The translations under genes and the position numbers were made by a program. The notes under the pieces are model-generated. The model ran no database searches and was not told where the DNA came from. It saw only the letters and a program-made list of their open reading frames with translations. A DNA stretch of 64,000 nucleotides from Pohlia nutans (lineage: Eukaryota; Streptophyta; Bryopsida; Bryales; Mniaceae): contig CM040088.1 in the NCBI GenBank assembly GCA_022496805.1, forward strand, positions 30,696,452 through 30,760,451, given 5' to 3'. Below, one piece after another: positions 11,862 to 23,895 of this stretch (position 1 is its first letter; each line of letters starts with the position of its first letter).

Positions 11862-12023
11862 GTGCGTAAATCATGTTATTCTTCTGTCTTTCTGTTTTTG
11901 AAATCCTCGCTGTATGTACGTATGTAAGTATTCAAAGTCGGCTAACAGATGGAGGCTGTCTGCTTATGGGCACAAAGACCGAGTAACTTGTTGAATATAT
12001 CCAGACATTCAAAGTGTTGCACA

Positions 12024-12573
12024 TTAACCCCTAAGCTCCCGAGCGACCATTTTCTGGTCGCTGCCCGGGAAAAACGGGCTGCCCGGAACAAAATAATAAT
12101 TTTTTGAAAAAATAAAAAATATTTTAAAATACTACATCAAGTCTACTTTCCAACCCAATTTGAATTATGGCAATCCGAGTTAAACTCCACCGGGGAGAAT
12201 TTTTCAAAGTAGATCACCTCAACATTGTCTTAGTGTTACAAAATTTGCTATTTGGGGAAAGTAATGATGATTCCTCCATCATTTCTCTTGCTTTTTTGAA
12301 GTTTACGATAGATAGCCCAACTTTAACCAATCGTACTAAATTTTGAACTCTAAAATTGAAAATTATAATTTATACAAATTTTCGAAGGTTAATGCTTTTA
12401 AATTCATTAAAAAATGATCTAAAGATTATTTTGGAAGTTTGACCGTATGGATAATTTGTAAAGATGATACTCTACATTTTGTCTATTGAACCAATCTTCA
12501 TCAAACATATGGAAGGCACATATTATAACACATCTATGTTTTGTCCAATACCCCTCGGGCTTTTAGGGGTTAA
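12024..12573 (+). mobile_element. TTAA-flanked MITE with perfect one-sided hairpin, 550 bp
   Basis: TTAA (12024-12027) is followed by CCCCTAAGCTCCCGA, then GCGACCA, TTTTC, TGGTCGC (a perfect 7-bp stem), then a second GCCCGGG-rich palindromic block. The right end is TTTTAGGGG then TTAA (12570-12573). An inverted copy lies at 42836-43393. Confidence 0.85.
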
Positions 12574-13578
12574 AGCTCATTCACAGAATCGGGCATCAAA
12601 TGTGAATCACTGCCTTTTTATCCTCTCCACCGAACTTTGGAGCAGCATGCAGGAGATCTCCCTCCTGCCAAAAAGGAAAAGAAAAAAGAACTGAGACAAA
12701 AAAGTAAAAGAAATGAGAGCGGCCCCCACGTTTTTTTGGGTGCCCATTGGGCAACCCAAGAGCCATTGGGCTGACTGATGAGACAGACAGTGATGAATGC
12801 AACTGCCCTCAATGATAGTTTTTGGTTTTTGGTTTTATTTTTATTTTTTTGTTTTAAATTTCTTTTGATATATTTTTGGACATGTTCAGGGCCCGGGGTA
12901 TTGGTCAGCACACCGACAGTGAGGAGTCAGCCACCAGGTAGGCCGCTCCATGACGTAGCCACTTCGGCTGTTATTGTAGCTAGCCACGTGGGCTCCATTC
13001 CATAACCCCAAAAGTGCAAATAGTGTGGGCGCCACTAACTTAACCCTCAATTTTCAACCACCACAATTGCACCGCACACCACACCACTCACTTTGTCCTG
13101 CTGTATCACCTCCACAACAATTTTTTAGCACTTGTGAGGGCTGCTTTATATATGAAGTCAAGGCCGTTTTTAGTGTAGCATGTGCGAACTTGGTCCTGGC
13201 GGCCTACTCTTCATTCATGTCGACTCTTGGGACTAGAGTTACTCTCTCAAGGCCATATATTTTTTTGGAGTCGATTCAACGAAAGGACCAATGAAAGGTG
13301 AAGATTTGAGCCCTTTTACACATCAAAACAACCTTGAGTTTTTATGTAAAATGGTCCTGAGAATTCACCTTTTTGTCTTAAGAGCATCTACATTTTTCCG
13401 CAAGAGATGCTCGTGGCACAAGAGGCTCTCGTGAGATCAAACATGAGCCAATGTGAAGCAATTTTCCACATGGTAACCACAGGGGATGGCATGAATGAGA
13501 TCCAATACGACATGCTATAGTGACTCAACCCCATAGCCATGTTAAAAGAATAGGACAAAAGACAACAATGTTTGTTTT
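12574..13578. other. Unassigned region
   Basis: Short overlapping frames on both strands show no consistent coding signal. A lone TTAACCC at 13040-13046 may be a relic of a TTAA-element end. No other feature was recognised. Confidence 0.4.
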
Positions 13579-14580
13579 TTAACCCTTTAGTTCCCAAGGG
13601 ACAACATTGTGGTCACTGATGTGTTGAAAACACAAATAACGGAAAATCCGTGAACAATTGGATTTTGAATTGTAAAGTTTAGATTTGCAGATTTATAATA
13701 CACATTGTCTAAAAAAATAAATTTTCAATTTGGGGTTGTGCAACTATCAAAATATCTATGAATAAAACGCAAAAATACTGCAAATACTTGGAAATACAAT
13801 AAATGCTTACAAATACAACACATGTACTTATGTTTGGAAGTATGTTATCTTGTTTTATTTTTTTGGATTGTGTTCTCTTGTTCATGTTCCACTAGTGTAT
13901 GTATTCTAATATTGATCAATGTACCAACTCCTTTCATATTTTAGCGTATAATTTTTGTTTCCCATACCGTATATGGGTAAGTCACTATCACTTACAAAAT
14001 TCACAATAATTATATGTAAGTATGTTTTTGACACGCAAGATTGCAACGGAGAGGTGTTGACATAGATCATTGCTGAACCTTTTCACTTTCATTTTTGAGA
14101 ATTTAACCTAAATTCTATTTAACTTTGTAGGTTTGATCTTCGGTGAAAACATGGTATCGTGTACCAAAAAGTTGATCCGCCCTTCTGAAATTACAATGTT
14201 TTTGGTCAAAAGTTATAAAAGAGTATCAAATCGTCTTTTCTATTGATTCTAATTCCTGGTGCCCTCTGTTGTTCTTATAAGTACTTGAATCCAAAGTTTT
14301 AAAGTAATAATCATTAAAAAATTACTAATAGTAGAGCTCGAAATTGATGTCTAAATCCAATTTTGGAAGCAATTTTGATTAACTAAATTATATTTAATAT
14401 GAAAATAAAGTTTATATTCTTTAGATCCACTGTGCATTTGAGGGCTCGAAAGAAAAAAATCTTGAAAAGAATAAATATTTAATTCATTTTCAACTTGTTT
14501 TATATCAACTTTTCAATTTGGTTTGAAACTACTTTTTCAATTTAGTTTTTCTATAACCACGATGGGTAGTGAAGGGTTAA
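13579..14580 (+). mobile_element. TTAA-flanked element, about 1.0 kb
   Basis: TTAA (13579-13582) precedes CCCTTTAGTTCCCAA and then a decayed hairpin block (GGGACAA, 5 nt, TGGTCAC) at the same 15-nt offset as in other members. The right end is GAAGGG then TTAA (14577-14580). The AT-rich interior has no convincing frame. Confidence 0.65.
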
Positions 14581-16080
14581 AGAGGATTACAATGGCATCT
14601 CATTCTCTTGTGTTGCATCTACTATAAATTATTAATTGTTACCGCGCACCATAGCAGGATAAGGAGCCACGGCGACCAAGGACAACATGGACGACAGGCG
14701 GTGGCACTGGCAGTGCCCACGCATAGTTAAGGTAGAACAATATAAGAAAGGCAGGCACTTAGAAACGATTCACTCGTTCACTTAGTCTAGCTTGGATATT
14801 GTGTGCCACTATTATTCACAATGATGTACATGTATTTTCTATCCCCTTATGGACCAAGGAATGAATGATTGCCTCTATTTTCCTCACTTGCTTTCTCACT
14901 GTCTCTCACTATTATTTGTTTCTCTTATTATATGAATCTTGCCTTACTTCTTGTGTTACGCCATAAATTCTCCTCTCTGTTGCCAAGCCAGGAGCTGTCT
15001 CTGTCTACTATATAACCATTTTGCCATGGACACCAGTGGTTTAAGTCTTCTCTCTCTCTCTAGAATGTAAACAATGTTCCTCTGATATCTTGATTATCAT
15101 CGTGTTTGATACCTACTTTATACTACTCCGATTTGTCTCAAAGCATCTCACTCTCCTTGCTGTCTGTGAAATCTCGTATTCTAAAACAAGTCTCTCTAAG
15201 TATTAATATACTTGGACATCTGGCTAGCCTAGCCAAGGTCTTCAATCCCTGTCATATGGACCAAACTCTAAGCTGTTAACTCTCCAAAGACAGCGTTGAC
15301 TGACTTGGATGACTCAACAGAAGAAACTATCCCAACTCTCTAAGTCTGGTTATGGTTAGTAGTCTTTACATACTACTATGCTAACCCTGCTAAACTCATC
15401 TTTTAGGTCCTGTGGGGCTCACTTATTGTTATCAGTGACTTCCATGGAAAAACCCAACTAACATTAATGTTTGGTCAAGTCTACATTAATATTTGGTGCT
15501 TCATAGTGGGGTGAGACTTGCTGGTAGGTGCAATGGGCCCAAGTTGCTTGCACCATTGTGCTCGCAAAGCCTGAAGAATGGATGTACCCAATTGAAAACT
15601 CCCTCAGTATAGTGTGAAAAGTGTAAAGTGTAAAATTTAGCAAATGTGAAAAGGTAAAATTCAATAATGAAAACAATATACCGCTAAAATTTTATTAAAT
15701 GATAAAATCACAATCTAAATAAGAATATTTAAATATTATAACAATAAAATAAATTCTAAAATAAAAAAAACAATCATAGCTTTTTATTAGATTTTTATTA
15801 AGAATATACTCTATAATATTAAATCATAATTATCAAATTAAATAATAAAATACATTTCATACTATTAAAAATGTATTAAAATTATTGAAAGTTAAAATTT
15901 GAATACCATATTGTTACATTCTTTTTCTAAAACTATAGTGCCATATGACCACGTCAGGCAAGCTACAAAATATTTTTTTCCTTCAATTTGATCTCAATAA
16001 TCTTGTAGTCGATATAAAAGCAAATGGACTGAAGAATTCCCACACATTCTAATAGTAATGTAACACACTATTCTACAATT
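14581..16080. other. Unassigned, increasingly AT-rich region
   Basis: No element ends or RNA genes were recognised. From about 15650 to 15920 the sequence is very AT-rich without a clear unit. Confidence 0.4.
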
Positions 16081-16083
16081 GAT

Positions 16084-16084
16084 G

Positions 16085-16130
<46 letters not shown>
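16084..16130. repeat. (AAT)n microsatellite
   Basis: About 15 AAT trinucleotides in a row. Confidence 0.95.
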
Positions 16131-16244
16131 GACGACTAATAATAAGACCTCCGGGATGCTCCACATTACGATTGACGAATGTTGAATTTATTGATTGCTC
16201 TTAAATTCTATTTTATTTTGTAAAATAAATTATTATTTTAAAAT

Positions 16245-16345
16245 TTACACATGAACCTCTTCGATGAGAATTGCCCTTCATGAACCTCTTTCGGTTCATG
16301 AACTTACATCTGAACCTCTTTGGTGATAACTACCCTTCATTTCTT
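16245..16345. repeat. Short degenerate tandem repeats
   Basis: The block TGAACCTCTT occurs three times, two of them followed by GATGAGAATTGCCC or a close variant, with a short inverted GGTTCATGAAC between. Local duplication without an evident role. Confidence 0.5.
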
Positions 16346-17384
16346 TTAGTCATCTGTCTAAACTACAATTAGACGAATTAATGAAATAAAATAAAATCTA
16401 AATCTAAAAATACATAGTCAATGGAACAAATAATGTAAAAAACCCCACATTTTCTTTCGCTTTTCAATCATTGCACCAAAAATGGGAATTTTAGAGCAAA
16501 TATTATGAAACATAATCTTGAGGTTAACTCGAAGTAATTCTTTATAATCACACGCACATTGATCGATCACCTAGGACATGCTCATAAAGAGTGGTATTTA
16601 AATGTTTTTTTGTTCCCTTCCCAATTGTTTTGTCATTGCCCACCGAAAAGGCCTTTGGCAGACTGACCGTTTATTTTCTGGATAGTTTTATCCAGTGCCT
16701 GGCTTTATAACACTTGATTCTTGTGTTGTTTGTCACAAGCTGTTGAAGTGCTAGAATAATATTTTAATATTTTAATATTTTAATATTATTTATTTATTTT
16801 TTAAAATTTTGAATTTTTTGAATTTTGGTTAATAGAGCAACACTCACTCACCCTGGAATGTAGCTAGGTAGGGGGAAAATTTGTAGAATCATGCAAATGT
16901 GTTCATCCATAAATTCATCTATTATAAGACAATTTCATCCAAATATTGGTGATTTGGTATTTTTTAGAAGAGTTTGGCAATGTCATTCACTTTTTTGACT
17001 ATTTTTCTAGTGTTAAAGTAGCCACTTTCAAATTTTTGATGAAAAAAAGGTTTGGTTGGAAGAAGGTACAAAAGTGGCAAAAAGTTGTCTCCTAGAAAAA
17101 TATATTTAGAAATTTGAGTTACGGTACCTAAGTGGTGCTATTGGAAAGTGAGCAATTATGGGGCATTCCAGCCTAATAAAAATAATTAGATTCAAAATTA
17201 CTTTAAACATACAAAAAATAAATTGATAAATTTTTATTTAATTATTTAATTATTATATTCCCTCGATCTTATATCACTTAGTTTTTTGGATTGTTTTTGG
17301 GTCCCAAATTATATTACGCCAATTTTCATATGTTTCACGGTACATAATCGACCTGGATTTAAAGATGAGTCTAGTATTATCAAA

Positions 17385-17550
17385 ATCCTCTCAAGATGCA
17401 CTCCAAGTTAGAGTGTTTTTTTATTTATTTCATTTGGTATAAAAATAAGTAAGATATTTGTTAAGAATTTTTCTACCAAATGCAAGAAAACAAACACTCT
17501 ATCTTGTAGTTTATATTGAAAGGATCTCAAAGAGCACTATAGATTTGTCT
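17385..17550. repeat. Imperfect foldback repeat
   Basis: The blocks CCTCTCAAGATGCACTCC and TTAGAGTGTTTT...CATTTGGTA are mirrored as TACCAAATG...AAACACTCTATC and GGATCTCAAAGAGCAC. The arms are about 60-70 nt with gaps, around a loop of about 30 nt. Probably a small MITE; its ends could not be fixed. Confidence 0.45.
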
Positions 17551-17960
17551 TCTAACTCCGAGTGGTTTGTACGCTTTGAACAACATGCCATTTGAGCAAA
17601 AGCCATTAAACAATGAAAACCTCTCATTTCACACAAGTTGTGATCTTAGGGAATGTTCACTTGTTGTGAATTTTTATGTACATAAACTTTGTATAATTGT
17701 AGGTAAATCGTGCACGAGACTCTTAATGTTCTCTTCAAATCTAAAAGTGTCAAATTATACAAGATGGATAGAGTATTAGTTTGGCACAATTCAAAATTGA
17801 CCATATTAATTTGTAAACGGTCCATTTTGATTCACAAAACTATAAAACCATTTTTATCAACTTAGATTTTTCAACAAAATGTTGATTTAAGAAACAATAA
17901 CAATGTTATTTTGGGTTGACACCAGGAGCTCTAGTTAGAGCATTACAAAAAAATAGGACT

Positions 17961-18205
17961 TTGAGTGGCTTAAAGCATTGCCACAGGCACCATCGACGGA
18001 CGCGCGAACAGTCCCTTGCCGCACTCCTCGGTGCAAAACTCCTTTCACCATGGTGGTGCTGACACCAATTTCGACCATGCTCACTTCAAATATGAGCTCT
18101 ACAACTATATCCTATTGGGACCTTGCACGTCTCAATAAGCAACTATTCATGCTCATCTTAACCAACTTTTGGATGGATCTTCTGACTGAATATAGGAGGA
18201 ACAAG
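17961..18205 (+). pseudogene. Decayed coding-like remnant
   Basis: One plus-strand frame reads through about 55 codons with a protein-like pattern (for example HAHFKYELYNYILLG), then a stop, 17 more codons and two further stops. The stretch is GC-richer than its surroundings. It resembles a decayed gene or retroelement fragment, but no family could be named. Confidence 0.25.
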
Positions 18206-18244
18206 AGGTTGGAGAAGTACAACTCCACAACTTTTACATGATGA

Positions 18245-18486
18245 CACTAGTAGGAAATGTGTCGTTTTTCACTTACTATAAATGAAACCGCGCCAAGCAC
18301 ATAGGCTGTGTCCTCTGTTGCATTGTCACACAACAATATTATAGCATTATTGTTCAGCCATTATTCACTATCATTATAGATTGTTGTTTATAGCATTAAC
18401 ACACAACAATTAGCTTTAAACTTTGGAAACCCACCAGAGTCTTTTGACGAAGTGGGGAATGAAAAACGACAGGTCTGCTACTAGTG
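18245..18486. mobile_element. CACTA MITE, 242 bp, TSD TGA
   Basis: The ends are CACTAGTAGGAAATGTGTCG and, inverted, CACTAGTAGCAGACCTGTCG, both leading into TTTTTCA. TGA is duplicated at 18242-18244 and 18487-18489, the 3-bp duplication expected of CACTA elements. The interior blocks (CAAAGTTTAAAGCTAATTG and ATGCTATAAACAACAA, minus strand) match 545-590 of the large element at 1-6552, so it is probably a deletion derivative of that family. Confidence 0.88.
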
Positions 18487-18489
18487 TGA

Positions 18490-18860
18490 TGAATCAAGAG
18501 CCATTGGCGTGATCCTCTGGTGACTGCACCATCTCCTTCCATATTTATCCACGCCATCCGCTTGTTGGCGCATCCTCTTGGAGAGACCCGATGGAGATGC
18601 TCTTATATACCTACAAGGGCTATATATGTTGTAATAATACTAGGCAGCAGATTGTCAAGTGTGGCAAATATCTTGAGTATGTTGCATCCCATGATTTTGT
18701 GGTGCCCTGTTTAATTGTCATGAGCGGAGGCTCGCTGACATGGGACAGAATGGGAGCCATGAGTACTCCCCTCTCGCTTCCTGTCCGTGCACATTCTTCT
18801 GCTCCTCTCAATCCTCTAGTACACCAAATAATACCATTGCACTGCAGCCGAGGGTAACAT
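18490..18860. other. Unassigned, moderately GC-rich region
   Basis: Overlapping frames of 60-88 codons exist on both strands (for example plus 18591-18857), none with a recognisable motif or splice context. It is followed by an A-rich low-complexity stretch (18922-18980). Confidence 0.3.
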
Positions 18861-19199
18861 GTTCTACATGATCATAAGCTTAGGAAATTTCATAACAACT
18901 TGGCTTGTGCCCCTGCGCCTCCCCCCCAAAAAAAATAAAACAAAACAAAACAAAGAAAAAAAATTAAAAAAATAATCCCATTATTATCACATTCATCCAA
19001 AACTTGGATAGGAATGCTCTTTTCATCCAAATTATCTCATTGATATCGTTCTGAACTGTGGAGAATGTACACAATAGCACCTAGTGATAATAAGGAGTGG
19101 CAGAGTGTAATGAAAAACTGGCGGTGAAACAGATGTCGACATTTGACCGTTTGTTTTTTGTTTTGTTTTTTTTTGCCCACTGATTGCCTGCAATATCAG

Positions 19200-19370
19200 G
19201 CAGCTTTGCCAAATCTGTTTGCATTGAAGGGTGCGTTCTGCGAGAATGAAATCAAGGAGATCCACGGCAGTGTGACTGTGAGAAAGAGAGAGGGAGTTAC
19301 GAAGAGATCAAAGAAACAAGTGTCGTACATGCCCAGGAATGCTCATGCTGGTACTGACGTCAAAAGCTGA
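19200..19370 (+). CDS. Candidate terminal exon of an unidentified gene
   Basis: A pyrimidine-rich tract (19150-19177) and an ATATCAG acceptor-like site precede a 56-codon phase-0 frame ending in TGA. The product is basic near its end (VRKREGVTKRSKKQVSYMPR), with protein-like codon use. Another coding-like frame follows at 19449. No domain was recognised. It could be a real 3' exon, a gene relic or part of an unknown element. Confidence 0.3.
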   Translation, partial: AALPNLFALKGAFCENEIKEIHGSVTVRKREGVTKRSKKQVSYMPRNAHAGTDVKS

Positions 19371-19448
19371 TTGGTTTGATTTTACTTCTTTTTTTTAAAT
19401 TAAAGATTTAAAAGTACCGATAAAAAAAAAGTAGTAACATGGAATGAC

Positions 19449-19622
19449 ATGGGTGAGGCATGTGGCACAGGTGCACTTTGTACAGTTGAGGGGGAAGATA
19501 TGGGTTGTGCAGCTGATGAGCCCAACAAGGATTCTCGCCTGCAGCTCATGGCCATGCCAGTTTGGAGCTTCAGTCCATCGCACAAACTTACTGCCACCCA
19601 AATCTGTTCCAGCTATCCGTAA
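19449..19622 (+). CDS. Short coding-like frame, unidentified
   Basis: ATG at 19449 opens a 57-residue acidic frame (EGEDMGCAADEPNKDSR, then MPVWSFSPSH) ending at TAA. Another protein-like frame in a different phase covers 19562-19756 (VSAARIVPGDSVRAIDGF). The TA-type element at 19754 begins exactly where that frame stops, so the locus may be interrupted by it. Family unknown. Confidence 0.25.
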   Translation: MGEACGTGALCTVEGEDMGCAADEPNKDSRLQLMAMPVWSFSPSHKLTATQICSSYP

Positions 19623-19753
19623 CTGTTTCTGCAGCGAGAATCGTCCCGGGTGACAGTGTACGTGCGATCGATGGTTTTGCACAAAACGAAACGTGTATCC
19701 CACCTACGTCTGCATGCTCAAAATTTACTCTTGCATCAACGATTATCCTTCAT

Positions 19754-20450
19754 TAAGGTAGAAATGCCATAAACGGTTACCTACCCTGTAGCTGTAGTGG
19801 TGCAGTAAACTGTCATTGAAATAAAGCCCCCCACCTCTAACCCACCCCTCCCCTCCCCCTCGACGTTAATGCAAGCACTATTCACCCATGGGTCCCATTT
19901 TGGGCACCCCTAGGTCTTTTTTTGGCAGTTTTTTGTTTGTGAAATTGGGGCCTATGGCCTCATATTAAGCCAGGGGGACTCCCTTGGGAATTTTAAACCC
20001 TTGAAAGAGAGGGTTATTTTTTAAGGTGTGCCCCAACATGCACAAAATAGGGGGCAATTTTGTCCTCTTGCATTGATGTTGAGGGAGGGATTTAGAGTTG
20101 GGGGGGAATAAACAAGTGAGTGACTTTAAACGGTTTTTTTGGAAAAACATACCAACCAATCGGTTTCTTGTAGTTGTTGTATTTTGGGTAGAATAGTGGA
20201 TCAACCCATTATTGATTTAAGATCAACTCTAGTAACTGTTTAAGATGAGCCTATATAACCACTAGAGGATCTGATAAACTTTTCACTTAAAAAAATTGTA
20301 GAAAAATATCTGCAACAGTTAAAAATACGAAATTACTTCACCTCTTCATGATTTCTTCTTCTCCATCTAGGAAAATCAAGTCTTTGAACAAACTCCCATT
20401 TATGATATGCAAAAATCTCTATTTTCACCGTTTATGGTATTTCTACCTTA
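19754..20450. mobile_element. TA-type element, 697 bp
   Basis: The ends are TAAGGTAGAAATGCCATAAA and, inverted, TAAGGTAGAAATACCATAAA, both continuing ACGGT. The outer TA would be the target duplication. The interior matches 24922-25219 (inverted relative to it), a partial second copy. No coding frame was found. Confidence 0.8.
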
Positions 20451-20451
20451 G

Positions 20452-20490
20452 GTGCTCTTTACACTAGAGGCGAGAAGCCGTGGAGAGAAA
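20452..20490. mobile_element. Solitary end of the GGGCCTCTTTACACTA family
   Basis: GCTCTTTACACTAGAGGCG, continuing AGAAGCCG, matches the ends of the Tourist-like MITEs at 52676 and 53420. No inverse end occurs nearby, so this is a fragment or the end of a longer, diverged relative. Confidence 0.6.
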
Positions 20491-20836
20491 AAAAATTAGC
20501 CAACAAGAGCGAGAATACCATAGAATGGACATCCCTTTAGAGCAAGTCCAACAACACTTCTTTTCAGGACGACAACTGCATGTTGTAATTCTTTGTTTCT
20601 CCGGAGGCCCAAATGCCTTCTCTAGTAGCATGCACCCACACGGTAGGTTGATGGAGGTGGAGAGCTCGATTTCTAGTACGCCTTCTACAATCTTGTTTGC
20701 GTCCTCCCTATTCGTCGACGACACCGGCTTGTGTGGTGTTCCAACGGTTGCACGAATGGATATAGATAAAACTAGCTGTAGAATATCCAATGGGAGAGTG
20801 GCACTGAGGTGTTTGATCGAAGTTATGTTGTGGTGA
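20480..20836 (+). CDS. Unrecognised open frame beside a MITE end
   Basis: The frame is open for 118 codons, overlapping the MITE end; the first ATG is at 20525. The central part (LHVVILCFSGGPNAFSSS, later SSLFVDDTGLCG) is protein-like. The minus strand also has a 108-codon frame here. No motif was recognised, so this is weak evidence for a gene. Confidence 0.2.
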   Translation: MERKKISQQEREYHRMDIPLEQVQQHFFSGRQLHVVILCFSGGPNAFSSSMHPHGRLMEVESSISSTPSTILFASSLFVDDTGLCGVPTVARMDIDKTSCRISNGRVALRCLIEVMLW

Positions 20837-21176
20837 TTTGCGTTGATTTTGGGTGTCGCATGGACATCACTGGAAGTGGGCGTTGTTTGATCTCTCCATT
20901 ATCTTGTTGGTCTAGCCTTGCTCTTGCACTTGACATTTTTAGTTCTAAAGAAGATAATAACAAAGAATGACGTGGACAACACTTTTGTCTTTTGTGACAA
21001 CACAAGTGCACAAATTTGGAGTCCCTTCATTAGCATTCGTATTAGGTTCAACACAAAAAGTGGGTCTGAGGAACTTTTGATTTTGATTTTTATTGTATTG
21101 TTAATGTTATTATTATTATTTAAATAACACTCGATTGACGAGTTGTCCTAATTTAGAAAAATGTATCAAAAGTGTT

Positions 21177-21345
21177 AGTACCGTAACTTGGTAGCAATTC
21201 GGACACAAATTAATTAATTAATTTTTAGTAAATGCGGCGTGTCGCTTTTTTTTTTTTGTTGTGAACCATAAAAAGAGGATGTGAATGGTGAGAAAGTTGT
21301 CATGGAACTCTATAGGTGTTGGAGTTGCTACCAAGTTACGGTAGT
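21177..21345. mobile_element. Foldback MITE, 169 bp
   Basis: AGTACCGTAACTTGGTAGCAA at its left is repeated inverted at 21325-21345 with one difference (ACTACCGTAACTTGG...). Inside it a TTAATTAATTAA tract and a poly-T run occur. The ends resemble no other family in the window. Confidence 0.7.
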
Positions 21346-21645
21346 CAATTCTGTCATCTCCTATTATTCATTCCACGACAAATTTGGCCTTCTAAGTCCG
21401 GTCTTTGAAGCACAAGCCATGGTCCTTGCGAGGTATTCTCCATGGCCTCTCAATTAAAGAGGGCCTAAACTCTCTTATCTCATTACTTAGTGACCCTTCC
21501 CGGCTGTAGTTGGCTAGAGTTTGTTGTGTAAAGTATATGCGCCAATATACTCTCATCATTCAATGAGTGGTAATGTAGGACCTTGAACCAACATACACTT
21601 AATGATTCCAAAATGGCGGCGAAGTTAATTTTCTCCAGGAACCTA

Positions 21646-21722
21646 CACTAGTAAAAAGGTGGTCTTTGGGCACTAAGGAATAATATCAAAGCGTGGTGTC
21701 TTGACTACCTTTTTCACTACTG
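21646..21722. mobile_element. CACTA mini-element, 77 bp, TSD CTA
   Basis: CACTAGTAAAAAGGTGGTC at the left faces inverted CAGTAGTGAAAAAGGTAGTC at the right. CTA is duplicated at 21643-21645 and 21723-21725. The left 50 bp match the ends of the CACTA-type elements at 33670 and 50888. Confidence 0.75.
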
Positions 21723-21805
21723 CTATAATCATCCTTTGACACAAAAAAAAAATCCTTACATTTAAATCTAAGAGCGAGATTGAATTTAATTGATATTGAT
21801 TACAT

Positions 21806-22129
21806 ATACCGTACATGGAAGGCAGGGTCGGCACTTTCATGTCGAATAATTAATAAAAATTGAAACAATAGAGGTCGGCACTTTCAAAAGTAATTATTAA
21901 AAAAATCGGCTATTAATAGCTAACATTAAAAAGAATCCGACAGCTAAACGTTTTATTTTATTTTTTGTCTACGATTTTCGTTGAGTGTTATGTTTTTATT
22001 CTATTTTTTTCGGCTTTTTGTCGACTTTATTTTTGTTGATTTCGACAAAATACTTAATAAATTTATTTATTTTTTCGGCATTTTTTTGGGGAATTATTTT
22101 CTGCCGACCCTGCCTCCCACGTACGGTAT
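21806..22129. mobile_element. TIR element, 324 bp
   Basis: The left end ATACCGTACATGGAAGGCAG and the inverted right end ATACCGTACGTGGGAGGCAG continue into GGTCGGCA. The arms are 28 bp with two to three differences. GTCGGCACTTTCA occurs twice inside. Superfamily unclear; no coding frame. Confidence 0.85.
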
Positions 22130-23091
22130 TAGATGTACACAATCAAAATACAAGAGCTATAAATTTTGTTTGGTGATAGTAACTATACTTAATTGGTTTT
22201 AGTAATGATTATAAGTGCATATATTTTAGATAAATTATGTTGTTTGTCTTCTTAAATTTAAAAAAAATTAGATACAAATATGAGTCATTATAAAATAACC
22301 ATTTTTTATTTTTTCAAATCATTCTCAGAAAAAATGATTTTTTAATGCTTGTTTCATTATTTTTAATGCAGAAATACTGTTGTAAATGTAGTTTATTAAC
22401 ACCTATTTTTATTTTACTATTGGTAATTTATCCATGTTATCATCGATTTTATAATATAAAAAATTCATAAAAAAATATTATAATCTCTTTTCAATTTATA
22501 TATTATGCATTGGACCAAATTTTTAAAATTTTATTTATGCTCAATACATTTTTTAAATATGTTTAGTGTATGATACACTATTTTGTGGTCTTATGAAATA
22601 ATAAGACTACCATGAATTAATGTACTTATCAATGAACAAAAAATGTTAGTAGGTTTTGAATCTTGTGTTGGTTAGTTGTTACTTGAGTAACTATTAATTG
22701 AAAGAACTATTGGATGGTATTTCCTATGTACAAAATAAACAACCAAAAAATTCATTTATTCTATATTACAAATATTTTTATGTTATTTTGAATCTTGAAT
22801 GTCACTAAATAGAATAAACAATGTAGTTTTAATAATATTTAATTAGCATGAATAATGTACATTGCACTTATGACATTGTAAAAAAGAAGAAATGGGACTT
22901 ATAATGTATGAACATGTTAACTTTACAATGCAACTAAATGTTCCAAAACCATATCATGAAGTTTGGAAATTTTGAGAGGTTAACTATAAGGCTCTACTAG
23001 AAGTCGAGCTAGAAGTTGACTTTGAATGCCCCTTTTGAAGCTATATATAATGAATTAGGCCACTGTGAAGCACAATGGTAATCAACCCTTT
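22130..23091. other. Unassigned AT-rich region
   Basis: Very AT-rich, with no element end, frame or RNA gene that I can support. Confidence 0.5.
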
Positions 23092-23619
23092 AACGCGCCA
23101 GCGTCCACATAGTGGACGACGCACAGATTGAAACTGCTCGATTCTCATCCAAATCAAACAGTTTTCATCCACCAAAATTTATCTTAGTTCTTGAGCAAGT
23201 TGACTATCCTTTGTACGGTTTGGATCTTCAAAAAAGGTTATTATGAAACTTGGTTATTATGTCAAGTTTCATTCTTAGTTCAAAAAGTGGGACCTTAAAT
23301 ATGAGTTTTCAAAATAAGTAGAATCAAATAATGGAAATCATACCATCTCATAGTGCATGTTATTTCAATTTCATTACCATATTAAAAAATAAAATAAAAA
23401 ATGTGCTAATTTTGGATTTTAAATTGAATTTCAAGAGAAAACCTTGCAAAATTAATTTTAAAATATTAAACAAAATATAATAAATCCAACCGTACAGATG
23501 TGATCTTCACATTGACATTTACAACTTTGCTTTGACCATGAACCCCATTTTTGGTTTTCATCAAGCATTTTATAGCGCTTCTTTGAAAACAGTGTTGAAT
23601 CGGGACGTTAAAGGGTTAA
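23092..23619 (+). mobile_element. TTAA-flanked MITE with one-sided hairpin, 528 bp
   Basis: The left outer site is TCAA (mutated TTAA), followed by CCCTTTAACGCGCCA and GCGTCCA, CATAG, TGGACGA. The right end is CGTTAAAGGG then TTAA (23616-23619). The interior is shared, inverted, with 37800-38236. Confidence 0.8.
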
Positions 23620-23895
23620 AATCCAGTTATGGCTGGTTCTCGTATCCCATTCAAATTTGAAACACAACGACGATTTGTACAAACATCAACTCAATTGTGT
23701 GCACACAGAAGGTAGACTTTACAAACTCAAGCCCTTTTCCACAGGCCTTTCATTTATAAAAACCCATTTTTAATCATAAATAGTGTCTCAAAGGTCTGTT
23801 TTCTCTAGGACAACTTTGATGTGTTGTTTTGCAGAAACGGAATTTGAATATGCAAAAAGAAATTATAAAATGTTGAAGAGAAATGTAGAACCATA

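Noticed and set aside
12596..12911. Overlapping minus-strand frames of 68-97 codons
   Set aside because: They come from A/G-rich and T-rich low-complexity tracts and overlap frames on the other strand.
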